A model generated the notes under the pieces. It saw only the letters and a program-made list of their open reading frames with translations. It was not told the origin of the DNA and did no database searches. Source: an uncultured Clostridium sp. (lineage in GTDB: Bacteria > Bacillota > Clostridia > Lachnospirales > Lachnospiraceae). From it: DNA of 64,000 nt. Every line of letters starts with the position of its first letter. Positions within the stretch are counted from its first letter, which is position 1. This document shows positions 53,100 through 62,203 of this stretch, in pieces. The position numbers and the translations under genes are program-made. The DNA lies in the NCBI GenBank assembly GCA_934438135.1, contig CAKSBP010000004.1, positions 55,736-119,735 of the forward strand. Reading direction: 5' to 3'.

Positions 53100-54118
53100 A
53101 AAGAAGAATCATAATGACCTGCTGTCTGTTCTTTTCCTTATTTATTGGAAATCAGACACTTATGGCAGAAACAGTGGAACAGTATTCATCGGTTTCCTTT
53201 TCTGCAAAAGACGGGGAAGCAGGGGGAGTTATTATTACTGGGGATTCGACTGGAAAGGAAGAAGGATATTACACTTCTTATGTATATGGAAATATAGGGA
53301 AGGTGCTTACAGATTATGCTGGATTTTTTGTGACATTATTCAATGAAGGAAATGGTCCGGTTATGGTGGTTCCATCCATTCATAGTGGAACCGTGTACTC
53401 CATGCCTTATGAAGATAGTATGTTTTTGGAAGAAAAGAAAAACGCTCTTTATATACGGAAAATGCAGAATAAAGGAATCTATTTAAAAAAAGGAAAGCGT
53501 ATGAGAGTCTATATTCCATTGTCTTCTCTGGATGGAAAAGCAGATCTTGATAAATTCTGCAGGACTGGTTTTATCGTTTCTATCGCAGAAAATATTTCCT
53601 GCAATCTGTCTGTTTCCAGACTGGAATGGAAAACCTGGGATGAAATGGGCCAGTATGAGGATGGACTCAAAGCAGAAATTACTGGTGGAACTAGCATGCA
53701 GATTGCAGTACAGGGAGAATCCGTGCTTCCGTTATCTATTACTGGTGGGATGAAAGAGGAGTATTATACATTTCACTTAAAAAAGAAAACACCTGGAGTA
53801 AGTGTTGCAGAAGATGGAAGGGTAATTGTTACTAAGGAAGCAGAACCAGGGAAAATTACAGTTTTGGCAGAATCTCCAGTGGGACTTTTGTGTGAAAATG
53901 TAATAGAACTTTATGAAGCCTGGACAGTAACCATGGATGCTGATACGCGTATACCGGATGAAGTATCGAAAGACATGGGTATTCCATTTTGGACGGATTT
54001 CTATGCAAAGGTAAAAAGAAATATACAGGCAGGCATATTTGTATCTTCTTTCATTACATTGGGGCTGTATCAAATTGTTCGTCAGACACAAAAGAGAAAA
54101 TCAGGAGGAAATAGATAG
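53096..54118 (+). CDS. Secreted, membrane-anchored protein of an exopolysaccharide operon (paralogue 2)
   Basis: 340 aa starting at GTG 53096, which overlaps the synthase stop codon by 4 nt and has AGGAG 7 nt upstream. Signal peptide (about 5-24), extracellular beta-rich region, C-terminal membrane helix (about 312-332) and basic tail. It repeats GDSTGKE, YTSYVYGNI and NEGNG of the protein before the synthase. Translational coupling to the synthase suggests a fixed stoichiometry with it. Function unassigned. Confidence 0.78.
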   Translation: MKRRIIMTCCLFFSLFIGNQTLMAETVEQYSSVSFSAKDGEAGGVIITGDSTGKEEGYYTSYVYGNIGKVLTDYAGFFVTLFNEGNGPVMVVPSIHSGTVYSMPYEDSMFLEEKKNALYIRKMQNKGIYLKKGKRMRVYIPLSSLDGKADLDKFCRTGFIVSIAENISCNLSVSRLEWKTWDEMGQYEDGLKAEITGGTSMQIAVQGESVLPLSITGGMKEEYYTFHLKKKTPGVSVAEDGRVIVTKEAEPGKITVLAESPVGLLCENVIELYEAWTVTMDADTRIPDEVSKDMGIPFWTDFYAKVKRNIQAGIFVSSFITLGLYQIVRQTQKRKSGGNR

Positions 54119-55545
54119 TGTTATTTTCGAGTATTATTTTTGTATTTTATTTCTTTCCAATTACGCTGCTTGTGTATTACCTGTTCTCCTTCAGCCGGAC
54201 AGCACAGAATATCTGGCTTTTGATTGTGAGCCTGGTTTTCTACGCATGGGGAGGAAATAAATATATTATTCTGTTGACAGCATCTATTCTTGCAAATACA
54301 GTTTTTGGAATTTTAGTAGACCGTTACCGTGAGAATAAAAAAATATCCAGAGGAATTATGATTGGCATGTGTACCGTAAACCTTGGTATCCTATTTGTAT
54401 TTAAGTATTTAATGTTTGTTGTAAAGAATATAAATACAGTATTGGGTACAAATTTTTCTGTAGGTAACATTGTTCTGCCTTTGGGAATTTCCTTTTTTAC
54501 GTTTCAGGCAGTTTCCTATGTAGTAGATGTTTACCGTGGAAATGCAAAAGTAGAGAAAAATCCACTATATGTAGGTCTTTACATTGCATTTTTTCCACAG
54601 TTAATTGCAGGACCGATTGTGCGTTATTCGACCATTGCCAGTCAGATTAGAAACCGCCGTTCTATGATCGATAAGTTTTCTGTGGGATGCTGCCGTTTTC
54701 TGACTGGGTTAGGAAAGAAAATTATTATTTCCAACAACATGGCTGTTGTAGCAGACTATATTTATGATATTACGGAAATCTCTCAGGTGTCGGTGGCATT
54801 GGCGTGGATCGGTTCTATTGCCTATACTCTTCAGATTTTCTTTGACTTTTCGGCGTATTCCGATATGGCAATTGGTCTTGGACTTATCTTTGGATTTGAA
54901 TTGGATGAAAACTTTAACTATCCCTATATTTCAAAGTCAGTCAGCGAATTCTGGCGTAGATGGCATATTTCTCTGACCACTTGGTTTAAGGATTACATTT
55001 ACTTTCCGCTGGGCGGTTCCCGTGTGGAAAATATGGATAAAATGGTACGTAACATTTTCATTGTCTGGCTGTTTACCGGTATCTGGCATGGTGCAGAGTG
55101 GACATTTATTCTGTGGGGACTGTTAAATTTTGCAGCTATCATGATAGAGCGTTTTTTTGGAGTGGATAAAATGCGTACTCATGTGACACTTCGTCGTATT
55201 GGTACTCTTGTATTGATTAATTTTGGATGGGTATTATTCCGTGCAGAAAACCTTTCCAAAGCAGGGCAGTACCTAAAAAACATGCTCTGGCTTTCTGGAA
55301 ATAAATTATACAGTTCGGAAGCATCTATGTTTCTAAAAGAATACTGGATATTCTTCCTGCTTGGAATTTTATTTTCTACGCCAATTGCAAGGCGTTTCAA
55401 TAAACTACAGGTAGATAGGAAATTTGGAGCAGCAGGGCCTGTGATAAATTTTTGTTATCCATTTGTCATCCTTGCAGTATTTTTAGTATGTGTCACTTAT
55501 ATGGTAAAGGGAAGCTACAATCCGTTTATTTATTTTAATTTCTAA
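54118..55545 (+). CDS. MBOAT-family O-acyltransferase (AlgI-like)
   Basis: 475-aa multi-pass membrane protein that moves acyl (normally acetyl) groups across the membrane for polysaccharide O-acylation. LPLGISFFTFQ, AGPIVRYS, FFDFSAYSDMAIG, EFWRRWHISLTTW and the catalytic-type His324 in FTGIWHGAEW are typical of AlgI/DltB-like proteins. GTG 54118 overlaps the previous stop codon by 1 nt and has AGGAGG at good spacing. With the DHHW protein that follows it forms a polymer-acetylation pair. Confidence 0.93.
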   Translation: MLFSSIIFVFYFFPITLLVYYLFSFSRTAQNIWLLIVSLVFYAWGGNKYIILLTASILANTVFGILVDRYRENKKISRGIMIGMCTVNLGILFVFKYLMFVVKNINTVLGTNFSVGNIVLPLGISFFTFQAVSYVVDVYRGNAKVEKNPLYVGLYIAFFPQLIAGPIVRYSTIASQIRNRRSMIDKFSVGCCRFLTGLGKKIIISNNMAVVADYIYDITEISQVSVALAWIGSIAYTLQIFFDFSAYSDMAIGLGLIFGFELDENFNYPYISKSVSEFWRRWHISLTTWFKDYIYFPLGGSRVENMDKMVRNIFIVWLFTGIWHGAEWTFILWGLLNFAAIMIERFFGVDKMRTHVTLRRIGTLVLINFGWVLFRAENLSKAGQYLKNMLWLSGNKLYSSEASMFLKEYWIFFLLGILFSTPIARRFNKLQVDRKFGAAGPVINFCYPFVILAVFLVCVTYMVKGSYNPFIYFNF

Positions 55546-55557
55546 CAGGAGGGCAGA

Positions 55558-56703
55558 ATGAAAGCATTTTTCCGCAAAAAGAGAATTACGGCAGTTTTAT
55601 TTATTTTAATGGTGTATGGATATTCTGCTGCCAATCTGGCAGTGGGGATAAACAACGGAGAAATTAAAGAAGCGGTGGAAGAATCCGTTTTAGGAAAGTA
55701 CCATTTTATAGAAGGGTTTGGTGCCTTGAATCATCTTCTTGATAAGAAAGAAGAAAATAATTTTGAGGTGGTAAAGGACGCAGAAGGCGTTCTTTATAAT
55801 ACCTATTTTTCCAATACAATTAATGGGGAACTGGAGGACGTAGTTTCTTCGATTGATAATATCAGAAATGTTTCGAAAGAATCGGGTGCTGAATTTATGG
55901 TTATATCACCACCGGATAAGTTTTTAGACGGAGTTTCTGCATTTGATAAGGCATATCCGTATAATTATGAAAATGAGACCATTGCAGCATACGAGGAAAA
56001 ACTGGCATCTAGGAAGATTGATTTGATTTCCTTAACTGAACCACTTCGAAATACTGGGTGGAAACTGTCGGAACTTTTTTATAAAACAGATCATCACTGG
56101 ACAACTCTGGCAGGTTTCGTGGCATTTCAGCAGATCGTTTCTTCTATGGAAACCCTTTATAACGTGAAGCTGGATCCAGAAGGATTTTATACAAATAAGG
56201 AAAACTATAATTACATTTGGTACAACCAGTCTTATCTTGGTTCTCAGGGAAGAAAGACAGGGGTAACGTTTAGCGGGTTGGATGATTTCTGTTTGATTTA
56301 TCCGAAGTTTTATAGCAATCTGACTTTTGAAATTAAGAAGTATTCTATTGAAAACAAGGGGCGTATAGAAGATGCTCTGATTGATACGAGTGTATTAAAC
56401 AGTGACCTTTCTGTATATGATAAGGACTACTATGGAATGTATCTTCATGGTGTTATGTATCCATTTGGGAAAGTGGTGAATCGGGAAAATATGAATGGAC
56501 CGAAAGTACTGGTAATTCGTGATTCGTACTCCTGTGTGCCAATGACATTTTTTTCTTCTTTAGTGAGCGAGATGGATTTGGTTTATCCATTATTATATGA
56601 AGAAAATCTGGGTAATTTAATTCGTAAAGGTGATTATGATTACGTCATGGTGCTTGCGTATCCTTCTAATTATACGAGAGAGTTTTTTGATATGGAGTTA
56701 TAA
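55558..56703 (+). CDS. DHHW-family (AlgX/AlgJ-like) O-acetylation protein
   Basis: 381 aa with a single N-terminal membrane helix (about 10-28) and an extracellular SGNH-like domain. KTDHHWT (DHHW at 178-181) and a later VIRDSYSCVPM motif, supplying the serine, match AlgX/AlgJ-type proteins that transfer acetyl groups delivered by MBOAT partners onto exopolysaccharide. AGGAGG precedes the ATG; 12 nt after the MBOAT gene. Last gene of the operon, followed by a strong terminator. Confidence 0.9.
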   Translation: MKAFFRKKRITAVLFILMVYGYSAANLAVGINNGEIKEAVEESVLGKYHFIEGFGALNHLLDKKEENNFEVVKDAEGVLYNTYFSNTINGELEDVVSSIDNIRNVSKESGAEFMVISPPDKFLDGVSAFDKAYPYNYENETIAAYEEKLASRKIDLISLTEPLRNTGWKLSELFYKTDHHWTTLAGFVAFQQIVSSMETLYNVKLDPEGFYTNKENYNYIWYNQSYLGSQGRKTGVTFSGLDDFCLIYPKFYSNLTFEIKKYSIENKGRIEDALIDTSVLNSDLSVYDKDYYGMYLHGVMYPFGKVVNRENMNGPKVLVIRDSYSCVPMTFFSSLVSEMDLVYPLLYEENLGNLIRKGDYDYVMVLAYPSNYTREFFDMEL

Positions 56704-56712
56704 AAAAATAAT

Positions 56713-56787
56713 TTGAGCAGGCTGCTTTGTCGGAAGAGGCTTCTGCGGCGGCAGAAAAACTTTAGCAGAACAGCCTGCTTTTAATTT
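56713..56787 (+). terminator. Terminator of the exopolysaccharide operon
   Basis: AGCAGGCTG (56716-56724) pairs with CAGCCTGCT (56771-56779), with a structured loop between, then TTTTAATTT. Confidence 0.75.
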
Positions 56788-57019
56788 AGGTATTGCATTT
56801 TTGGCAGGTTTTGTTTAAACTTATAGTTAAGAAGTTTGTTGTTTATCTGGTTTAGAAAACTAAGAAATTACATATATATTCCAGTTTTGCCCCGCATCAG
56901 GATTGGTAAGGGATTGATACACTTTTTTACGAAGAAGACTGGTTTAGAAAACAAAAGAAAAGGTCTGCCCCGCAAACAGTAGTTAGAAGCCAGGAATGGC
57001 GGGCGGTTTAGAGGGTAGA
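56788..57019 (+). promoter_or_regulatory. CRISPR leader
   Basis: Non-coding AT-rich stretch next to the intact-repeat end of the array; the decayed repeat is at the other end, so the leader is here. It contains CTGGTTTAGAAAAC twice (56847-56860, 56939-56952) and TGCCCCGCA twice (56888-56896, 56966-56974). No gene is visible. Confidence 0.65.
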
Positions 57020-57701
57020 GTTTAAGAGATTAGATCCCCGTGAGGGGACGGAAACATAAGTTAGATAGGGAAGTAAAGGACGCGTCGGTTTAAGAGATTA
57101 GATCCCCGTGAGGGGACGGAAACTTCAATCTGATTTTCGATGCATTCTTCATCCAAATGTTTAAGAGATTAGATCCCCGTGAGGGGACGGAAACCTATTT
57201 AAAAATAGTTTTAAAAATTCCTCATCTATATCGTTTAAGAGATTAGATCCCCGTGAGGGGACGGAAACTCTGTTGTGTTAACATAGTTACAATAACTATT
57301 CACGTTTAAGAGATTAGATCCCCGTGAGGGGACGGAAACATTCTCCATAGTAACGAACAGAATAGCTTTTCTCAGTTTAAGAGATTAGATCCCCGTGAGG
57401 GGACGGAAACTTTAAAGAAGATGCGCCATTAATTAATCACTTTTACAGTTTAAGAGATTAGATCCCCGTGAGGGGACGGAAACAAATAGCCTCTCGATTA
57501 TTCTGATTACAGCCATAATAGTTTAAGAGATTAGATCCCCGTGAGGGGACGGAAACGCTTCATATATTGGGTATAGGTTTACATCCCCTATCCAGTTTAA
57601 GAGATTAGATCCCCGCGAGGGGACGGAAACACTCGAAACAATTCTTTAGTCATTACTTCAACCAATTGTTTAAGAGATTAGATCTCCGCGAGGGGCCAAA
57701 C
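57020..57701 (+). CRISPR. CRISPR array, 10 repeats and 9 spacers, no cas genes in window
   Basis: The 36-nt repeat starts GTTTAAGAGATTAGAT, contains the hairpin CCCCGTGAGGGG and ends ACGGAAAC. Repeats start at 57020, 57088, 57159, 57233, 57304, 57375, 57448, 57521, 57595 and 57668. Repeats 1-8 are identical; repeat 9 has one change in the hairpin loop (GCG for GTG); repeat 10 is decayed (TCTCC, and missing bases before AAAC), marking the leader-distal end. Spacers are 32, 35, 38, 35, 35, 37, 37, 38 and 37 nt. Orientation with GAAAC at the 3' end predicts an ACGGAAAC crRNA 5' handle. The subtype cannot be fixed from the repeat alone; a GAAAC end is common in type I-B and III systems. Confidence 0.97.
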
Positions 57702-58071
57702 TCACGAATATACCCGTCCTAACATCCAAAATAAAAATCCCACACTATATAAACAGAATGAAATTCAGAATGAAATTTTAAAATTTGCAGATATCGGATG
57801 GGAAAGCATTAAGAGAGCTTCAGGAAAAGCAGATTTTTTTCGGAAAATTTACTGCATTATTGATAAAACCGTGACTGCCGTAAATCTTTTATTTCAAAAA
57901 CAGGATAGATTTGGCGCTGCACGTTTTAAAAGAACAGGTATTAGATACATGATGTGTAAAATTCTTTCGAATCAACCAAAAATCAAAAAATATTTGACAT
58001 TTAATGAAGCATATTATACTATTTTAATAGAAAAACCGTATAGTAAGAGAATTGCGAATATAGAAACATAA
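57682..58071 (+). pseudogene. C-terminal remnant of an unidentified gene next to the CRISPR array
   Basis: An open frame runs from inside the decayed last repeat to TAA at 58071 (about 129 codons) without a ribosome binding site or ATG start; the first possible start is GTG at 57871. The sequence (EILKFADIGWES, KRTGIRYMMCKILSN, YYTILIEKPYSKR) looks like real protein but I do not recognise it. It may be the tail of a gene cut by the deletion or insertion that decayed the array end. Confidence 0.4.
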
Positions 58072-58110
58072 AATTACATATAGATTAAGATTGTTACATT
58101 TAGTCAGCAG

Positions 58111-58166
58111 GATCCGGGTGAGAACAGAAGTTTATGGAACTTTGTTTTTTCATTCGGGTCTTTTTT
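58111..58166 (+). terminator. Long hairpin with T-run upstream of the enzyme I gene
   Basis: GATCCG (58111-58116) pairs with CGGGTC (58155-58160) and the stem continues inward with several G-U and A-T pairs; TTTTTT follows. It could end transcription from the left or act as an attenuator in the enzyme I leader (ATG 45 nt downstream). No alternative antiterminator is obvious. Confidence 0.5.
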
Positions 58167-58210
58167 CATTGGACTAATAAGGAGCGTTAAGGGCAGAAAG
58201 GATGAGCAGT

Positions 58211-59824
58211 ATGGAAAAACAGACAGGAAAGAAAATTTACAATGGAATAGCAATTGGTAAGATTTTATTTTATTCCAATGAGAAAAAACAGGTAATCCGT
58301 AAACAGGTTTCGGATGTGGAATCAGAAATTCAGAGATTTGAGGATGCCAGAAACGAAGCAGAAAAGCAGATTAATATGCTTTATGAAAAGGCATTGAAAG
58401 AAGTGGGAAAGGCAGAGGCCAAAATTTTTGAAGTGCATGGTATGATGTTAGAGGATGGCGGTTATAATGATTCTGTCTGTAGTCTGATTCGTACCAAGAG
58501 TGTAAATGCAGAATATGCGGTTGCTCAGACGAGAGACAGTTTTTCTGCTATGTTTGCCAATATGGAAGACGAGTATTTTAGGGCAAGAGCGGTAGATGTA
58601 AAAGATATTTCAGAACGAGTTATTTCTATATTAATAGGAATAAATACAGATAGTTCTATTGAAGAAGAACCTGTTATTATTGTAGCAGATGATTTGACGC
58701 CAAGTGAAACGATACAGATGGATAAAGAAAAATTACTGGCATTTGTAACTAGACATGGTTCGTCCAATTCCCACACAGCAATTCTTGCAAGAAGCATGAA
58801 TATTCCAGCCTTGATTGATGTAGATATTCAGAAAGAATGGAATGGAAAAACAGGAATTGTAGATGGCTGCAATGGCATTTTTATCGTAGACCCTAAGGAA
58901 GACGTTTTAAAAGAATACGAACAGAAACGAAAAGAGGTTCAGAAAAGTAAGGAATTTCTTAGCCGCTTAAAAGGAAAAGAAAACAAAACAAAAAGTGGAC
59001 AGAAAATTGATCTGTATGCCAATATTGGAAATGTTTCTGAACTTGATGCCGTTCTTAAAAATGATGCCGGAGGAATCGGTTTATTCCGGAGTGAATTTTT
59101 ATATCTGGAGAAAGACCATTTTCCAACTGAGGATGAGCAGTTTATAGTATACAGACAGGTGGCAGAAACTATGGCAGGTAAAAAAGTGATTATACGTACA
59201 TTGGATATTGGTGCCGATAAACAGGTAGATTACTTTGACCTTGCAAAAGAAGAAAATCCGGCTCTTGGATATCGTGCCATTCGAATCTGCCTCGCCAGGC
59301 CGGAAATCTTTAAAACCCAGCTTCGTGCACTGTTTCGTGCCAGTGTATATGGAAATTTAGCGATTATGTATCCAATGATTATTTCTATAGAAGAAGTACG
59401 GAAAATTAAGAAAATTATAAAGGAAGTGAAAGAAGAGCTGGTTGCAGAAAAGGTTCCTTATAAAGAACCGGAACAGGGAATTATGATTGAAACCCCTGCA
59501 GCGGCTGTTATAAGTGATATTCTTGCCAAAGAGGTAGATTTCTTCAGCATCGGAACCAATGATTTAACCCAGTATACTCTTGCCATTGATCGTCAGAACG
59601 AAAAGATGGATGCGTTTTATAATCCACATCATGAAGCGGTGCTGCGTCTGATTGAAATGGTAGTGAAAAATGCTCATAGTGCGGGAATCTGGGCAGGAAT
59701 CTGTGGGGAATTAGGAGCGGATACTGTTTTGACAGAATGGTTTTTAAAGATGGGAGTGGATGAGTTGTCGGTGTCTCCTGGATACATTCTGCCGTTAAGG
59801 AAGATTATCAGAGAGACAGAGTAA
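58211..59824 (+). CDS. ptsI: PTS enzyme I (phosphoenolpyruvate-protein phosphotransferase)
   Basis: 537-aa cytoplasmic kinase that takes phosphate from phosphoenolpyruvate and gives it to HPr, the first step of PTS sugar uptake. The swivelling domain has phospho-His188 in GSSNSHTAIL; the PEP-binding barrel shows GIGLFRSEFLYL, RTLDIGADKQ, GTNDLTQY and the GICGELG cysteine loop. Slightly shorter than the usual 570 aa. ATG 58211 is preferred to ATG 58202, which would abut the AAAGG. HPr is not adjacent. Confidence 0.94.
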   Translation: MEKQTGKKIYNGIAIGKILFYSNEKKQVIRKQVSDVESEIQRFEDARNEAEKQINMLYEKALKEVGKAEAKIFEVHGMMLEDGGYNDSVCSLIRTKSVNAEYAVAQTRDSFSAMFANMEDEYFRARAVDVKDISERVISILIGINTDSSIEEEPVIIVADDLTPSETIQMDKEKLLAFVTRHGSSNSHTAILARSMNIPALIDVDIQKEWNGKTGIVDGCNGIFIVDPKEDVLKEYEQKRKEVQKSKEFLSRLKGKENKTKSGQKIDLYANIGNVSELDAVLKNDAGGIGLFRSEFLYLEKDHFPTEDEQFIVYRQVAETMAGKKVIIRTLDIGADKQVDYFDLAKEENPALGYRAIRICLARPEIFKTQLRALFRASVYGNLAIMYPMIISIEEVRKIKKIIKEVKEELVAEKVPYKEPEQGIMIETPAAAVISDILAKEVDFFSIGTNDLTQYTLAIDRQNEKMDAFYNPHHEAVLRLIEMVVKNAHSAGIWAGICGELGADTVLTEWFLKMGVDELSVSPGYILPLRKIIRETE

Positions 59825-59900
59825 GATATGAGATAAAGCAGCTTACGGTACAGTAATTGACAAATTCTAAAAGCATCCACTACAATTACTAATAGATACT

Positions 59901-60445
59901 ATGAAGCAAACAGGAGGTGTTTTAATATTAATTAAAAAAATTAAAGTAGAAAATTTCAAGGTGTTTGATTCGCTTGTGCTTGAATTTGAGTCAGGAGTGT
60001 ATCTTTTCCATATAAATTGGTAAGGGTATTTAAGCCGGACAAATTATCAATCGGAAGACTTGTAAAAAAATGAGTTTTAACAGGAGAACCTCAAAATGGG
60101 ATGCGGATATAAAAAGTGAAGAAAAATGGGAAAAACAAATGGAAGATTTGACAAGTGTGTTTATTTCGGCAAAAGAAATTTTGTCAAATGCACGGAATTT
60201 TGAAGCTGCTGTAAATATGAATAATATTGACTGTAAAATCTAGAATACAGGCCAAGACAGAATTTCAGCTGGTTGCATCCTATGCATATTCCCGTACTAG
60301 TTGAAATGCTTTTAGAATTACAGCGGAATGGCGTGCAGATTTTTATATCCACTCATGATTATATCTTAGCTAAGTATTTTGAAGTTAGGCTGAAAAAACA
60401 GGATAAGATTCGATTTTTTCATTTTACAAAGAAAATAATATAAAG
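59901..60445 (+). pseudogene. Broken AAA ATPase (OLD/AbiEii-like)
   Basis: An N-terminal fragment after GGAGG (IKKIKVENFKVFDSL, stop at about 60022), a middle fragment in another frame (KWDADIKSEEKWEKQM, then FISAKEILSNARNF), and a C-terminal fragment (LVEMLLELQRNGVQIFISTHDY, the H-loop end of a P-loop ATPase) are interrupted by stops and deletions; the Walker A part is missing. Such ATPases occur in phage-defence and repair systems. Certainly non-functional. Confidence 0.6.
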
Positions 60446-60448
60446 TCA

Positions 60449-60706
60449 TTGTTTGTTGAATATAAAAATGCAAATATTGAAGGGGCAGTTAATGCAAAAG
60501 CATTTGAACCAAAATCGGATAAAAAAATAAATAACGTTGTAAGAAAATTTTTGAGAAATAAAATAGCAGAACGTCTCCCAATTAGATTTCAACAGCTGAC
60601 ACAATTTAAGAGAAGATTAATTGAGGGATTTAATGTGCTGTCAATAGATGAGTGGAATTCACATCCGGAGTATTCTAATTTTCCAATTACAAAAATACAT
60701 ACTTAG
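60449..60706 (+). pseudogene. Short open frame continuing the ATPase relic
   Basis: 85 codons from a TTG-type start at 60449. The first third (EYKNANIEGAVNAKAFEPK) fits the tail of the preceding ATPase after a frameshift; the remainder (KIAERLPIRFQQLTQFKR) I cannot assign. No ribosome binding site. Treated as a remnant. Confidence 0.35.
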
Positions 60707-60734
60707 CCTAGATTATTCACGGCGAAAATCGCAT

Positions 60735-61340
60735 GGATGAAGATACGTTGAACAAATGCTGGAGGTTGTCATTTTTGACCTGGATTCAACGCTTCTTGAT
60801 GCTTATGGCAAAATAGGAAGGCAGAGCCTTTAACTTCCACTATCAAAGCAATGGATATCATCCACTTGTCTGCTATGACGGAATACCTGAAAGATTATAT
60901 GGAGATAAAACTCCTGCTTTGTGGTGACAGTGGCTTTGTAACACCTGAATTATATAAGCAGTGCGAAGAAAAGGGGACCAGCTATGTAATCCGTCTGAAA
61001 GAAAATGGGATTCTTCGCAGCAAAGCCTCTTATCTGCTTGATGGGCTTGATGAAATCACAAAAGACAAAACAAAGTTGATTACGCCGTAGTCTATGGCGA
61101 ATTCATGTACCAGGCGGGTCCGTGGTCTTAGGAAAGACGTGTTGTCTGTAAGGTCGAAAAGCTTGAGAATCAGATGGTTTACATGTATACGTTCATGGTT
61201 ACAAACATGGATTCATCACCAGAGTATCTCATCAAGTGAGAGGTATGATGGCAGCCATACAAGAATTGTATAAAAATGATTCGTTGAAGCTGCATGGAAC
61301 AATTTTAAAGATTCATGGCTCAATTCTTAGTTCAGATATT
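60735..61340 (+). pseudogene. IS1380-family transposase remnant
   Basis: Fragments in several frames: DLDSTLLDAYGK (first catalytic Asp region, about 60779-60814), AFNFHYQSNGYHPLVCYDG (after a frameshift), LLLCGDSGFVTPELYKQCEE and YVIRLKENG (about 60914-61010), then VVYGEFMYQAG, CKVEKLENQM and TFMVTNMDSSPEYLIK. These match the order of IS1380 transposases. Frameshifts, a deletion before the second Asp block and stops make it inactive. Ends not located. Confidence 0.75.
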
Positions 61341-61399
61341 GTTCCTTAAATAATTCAGGCTAAATTTATAATTTCAGGATTTTTTCAAGTAAATTTGTT

Positions 61400-61513
61400 T
61401 TAGTAGCTCCGTCTATATGCATCAATGATTAAATTAACGAAGGCGGTGCTGCTTATTCCCTGGCACCGGCTTTCTTTTGTTATATATCCATGGTTTGGAT
61501 TTGAAAATGCCAT
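61400..61513 (-). pseudogene. Small ribbon-helix-helix-like remnant after parA
   Basis: 37 codons on the minus strand (MAFSNPNHGYITKESRC, then SSTAFVNLIIDAYRRS). The pattern matches short ribbon-helix-helix proteins that sit after ParA in plasmids and conjugative elements. A likely upstream start (GTG 61571, VKKLAQHKAEKVKS) is in a different frame, so the gene appears frameshifted. Confidence 0.4.
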
Positions 61514-61567
61514 ATTAAAATGCGTTTCAGCTTTTGACTTTTTCTGCCTTGTGTTGAGCCAATTTCT

Positions 61568-62203
61568 TCACGCTCCTTTTATCAATTCATTTACGAAGTC
61601 CATGTAGTCTAGGGCAGTTGTTGAATTAGGTGCGTAATCAATTAATGGAATTCTGGTAGCCTGTGTTTTTCTTGCCTTTGTACTTTCACGGATAAATGTA
61701 TCAAATAGTATGGTATCCATTTGATGTGCAATATCTTTGAGAGAACTTTTTACTTCTTTAGAAAGATTTGTTCTTGGATTGAACTTCACTAAAAGTAGTC
61801 CAGCAATTTTTAAATCTTTGTTCTGACGTTTTTGCATTGCCTGAGTTGTTTGATTGAGCTGTGAGAGTCCCTGTAATCCGTATAGATCAGCAGCAATAAG
61901 ACAGTTTAATATTTCATCTGATTTACGAAGCAATGGATCACTTGCAACGATGTAACCGGCTTCTGTATTCTGAATAGCATCTTCTAACCGAATTCGATCT
62001 TCATCCAGCAATACATTATAGAGCGTGGCTTGCCCATTAATTAGTGCTTTATATGTATCCGTGCTGTTGCCCTGGGCATTAGCATCAATTAGGAGAGATT
62101 TGAATCCTTTCTTTAATAGCATAGATGCAAGAGCAGTTGTAGTTTTTCCTATGCCACCTTTGTTTTATACTTCTTGTGTAAGCATCTTGTACTTATTGTT
62201 CAT
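61568..62203 (-). pseudogene. ParA/Soj-type ATPase with an in-frame stop before Walker A
   Basis: From ATG 62203 the minus frame reads 12 codons, a TAA (62165-62167), then NKGGIGKTTTALAS and the rest of a ParA protein (LLIDANAQGNS, KIAGLLLVKFNPRT, FIRESTKARKTQ) to 61568. The deviant Walker A KGGIGKTT and the SLLIDANAQGN block are clear. Initiation at ATG 62122 would give 184 aa lacking Walker A, so an active ATPase is unlikely. ParA proteins drive plasmid or element partition; this is probably a relic of an integrated element. Confidence 0.7.

Noticed and set aside
56704..60000. cas1, cas2 or effector genes beside the CRISPR array
   Set aside because: The left neighbour is the exopolysaccharide operon and the right neighbours are a remnant and enzyme I; none encodes a Cas motif.
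61425..61607. 60-codon + strand frame over the ParA/RHH relic
   Set aside because: No ribosome binding site and no recognisable protein; it is antisense to the better explained minus-strand remnant.
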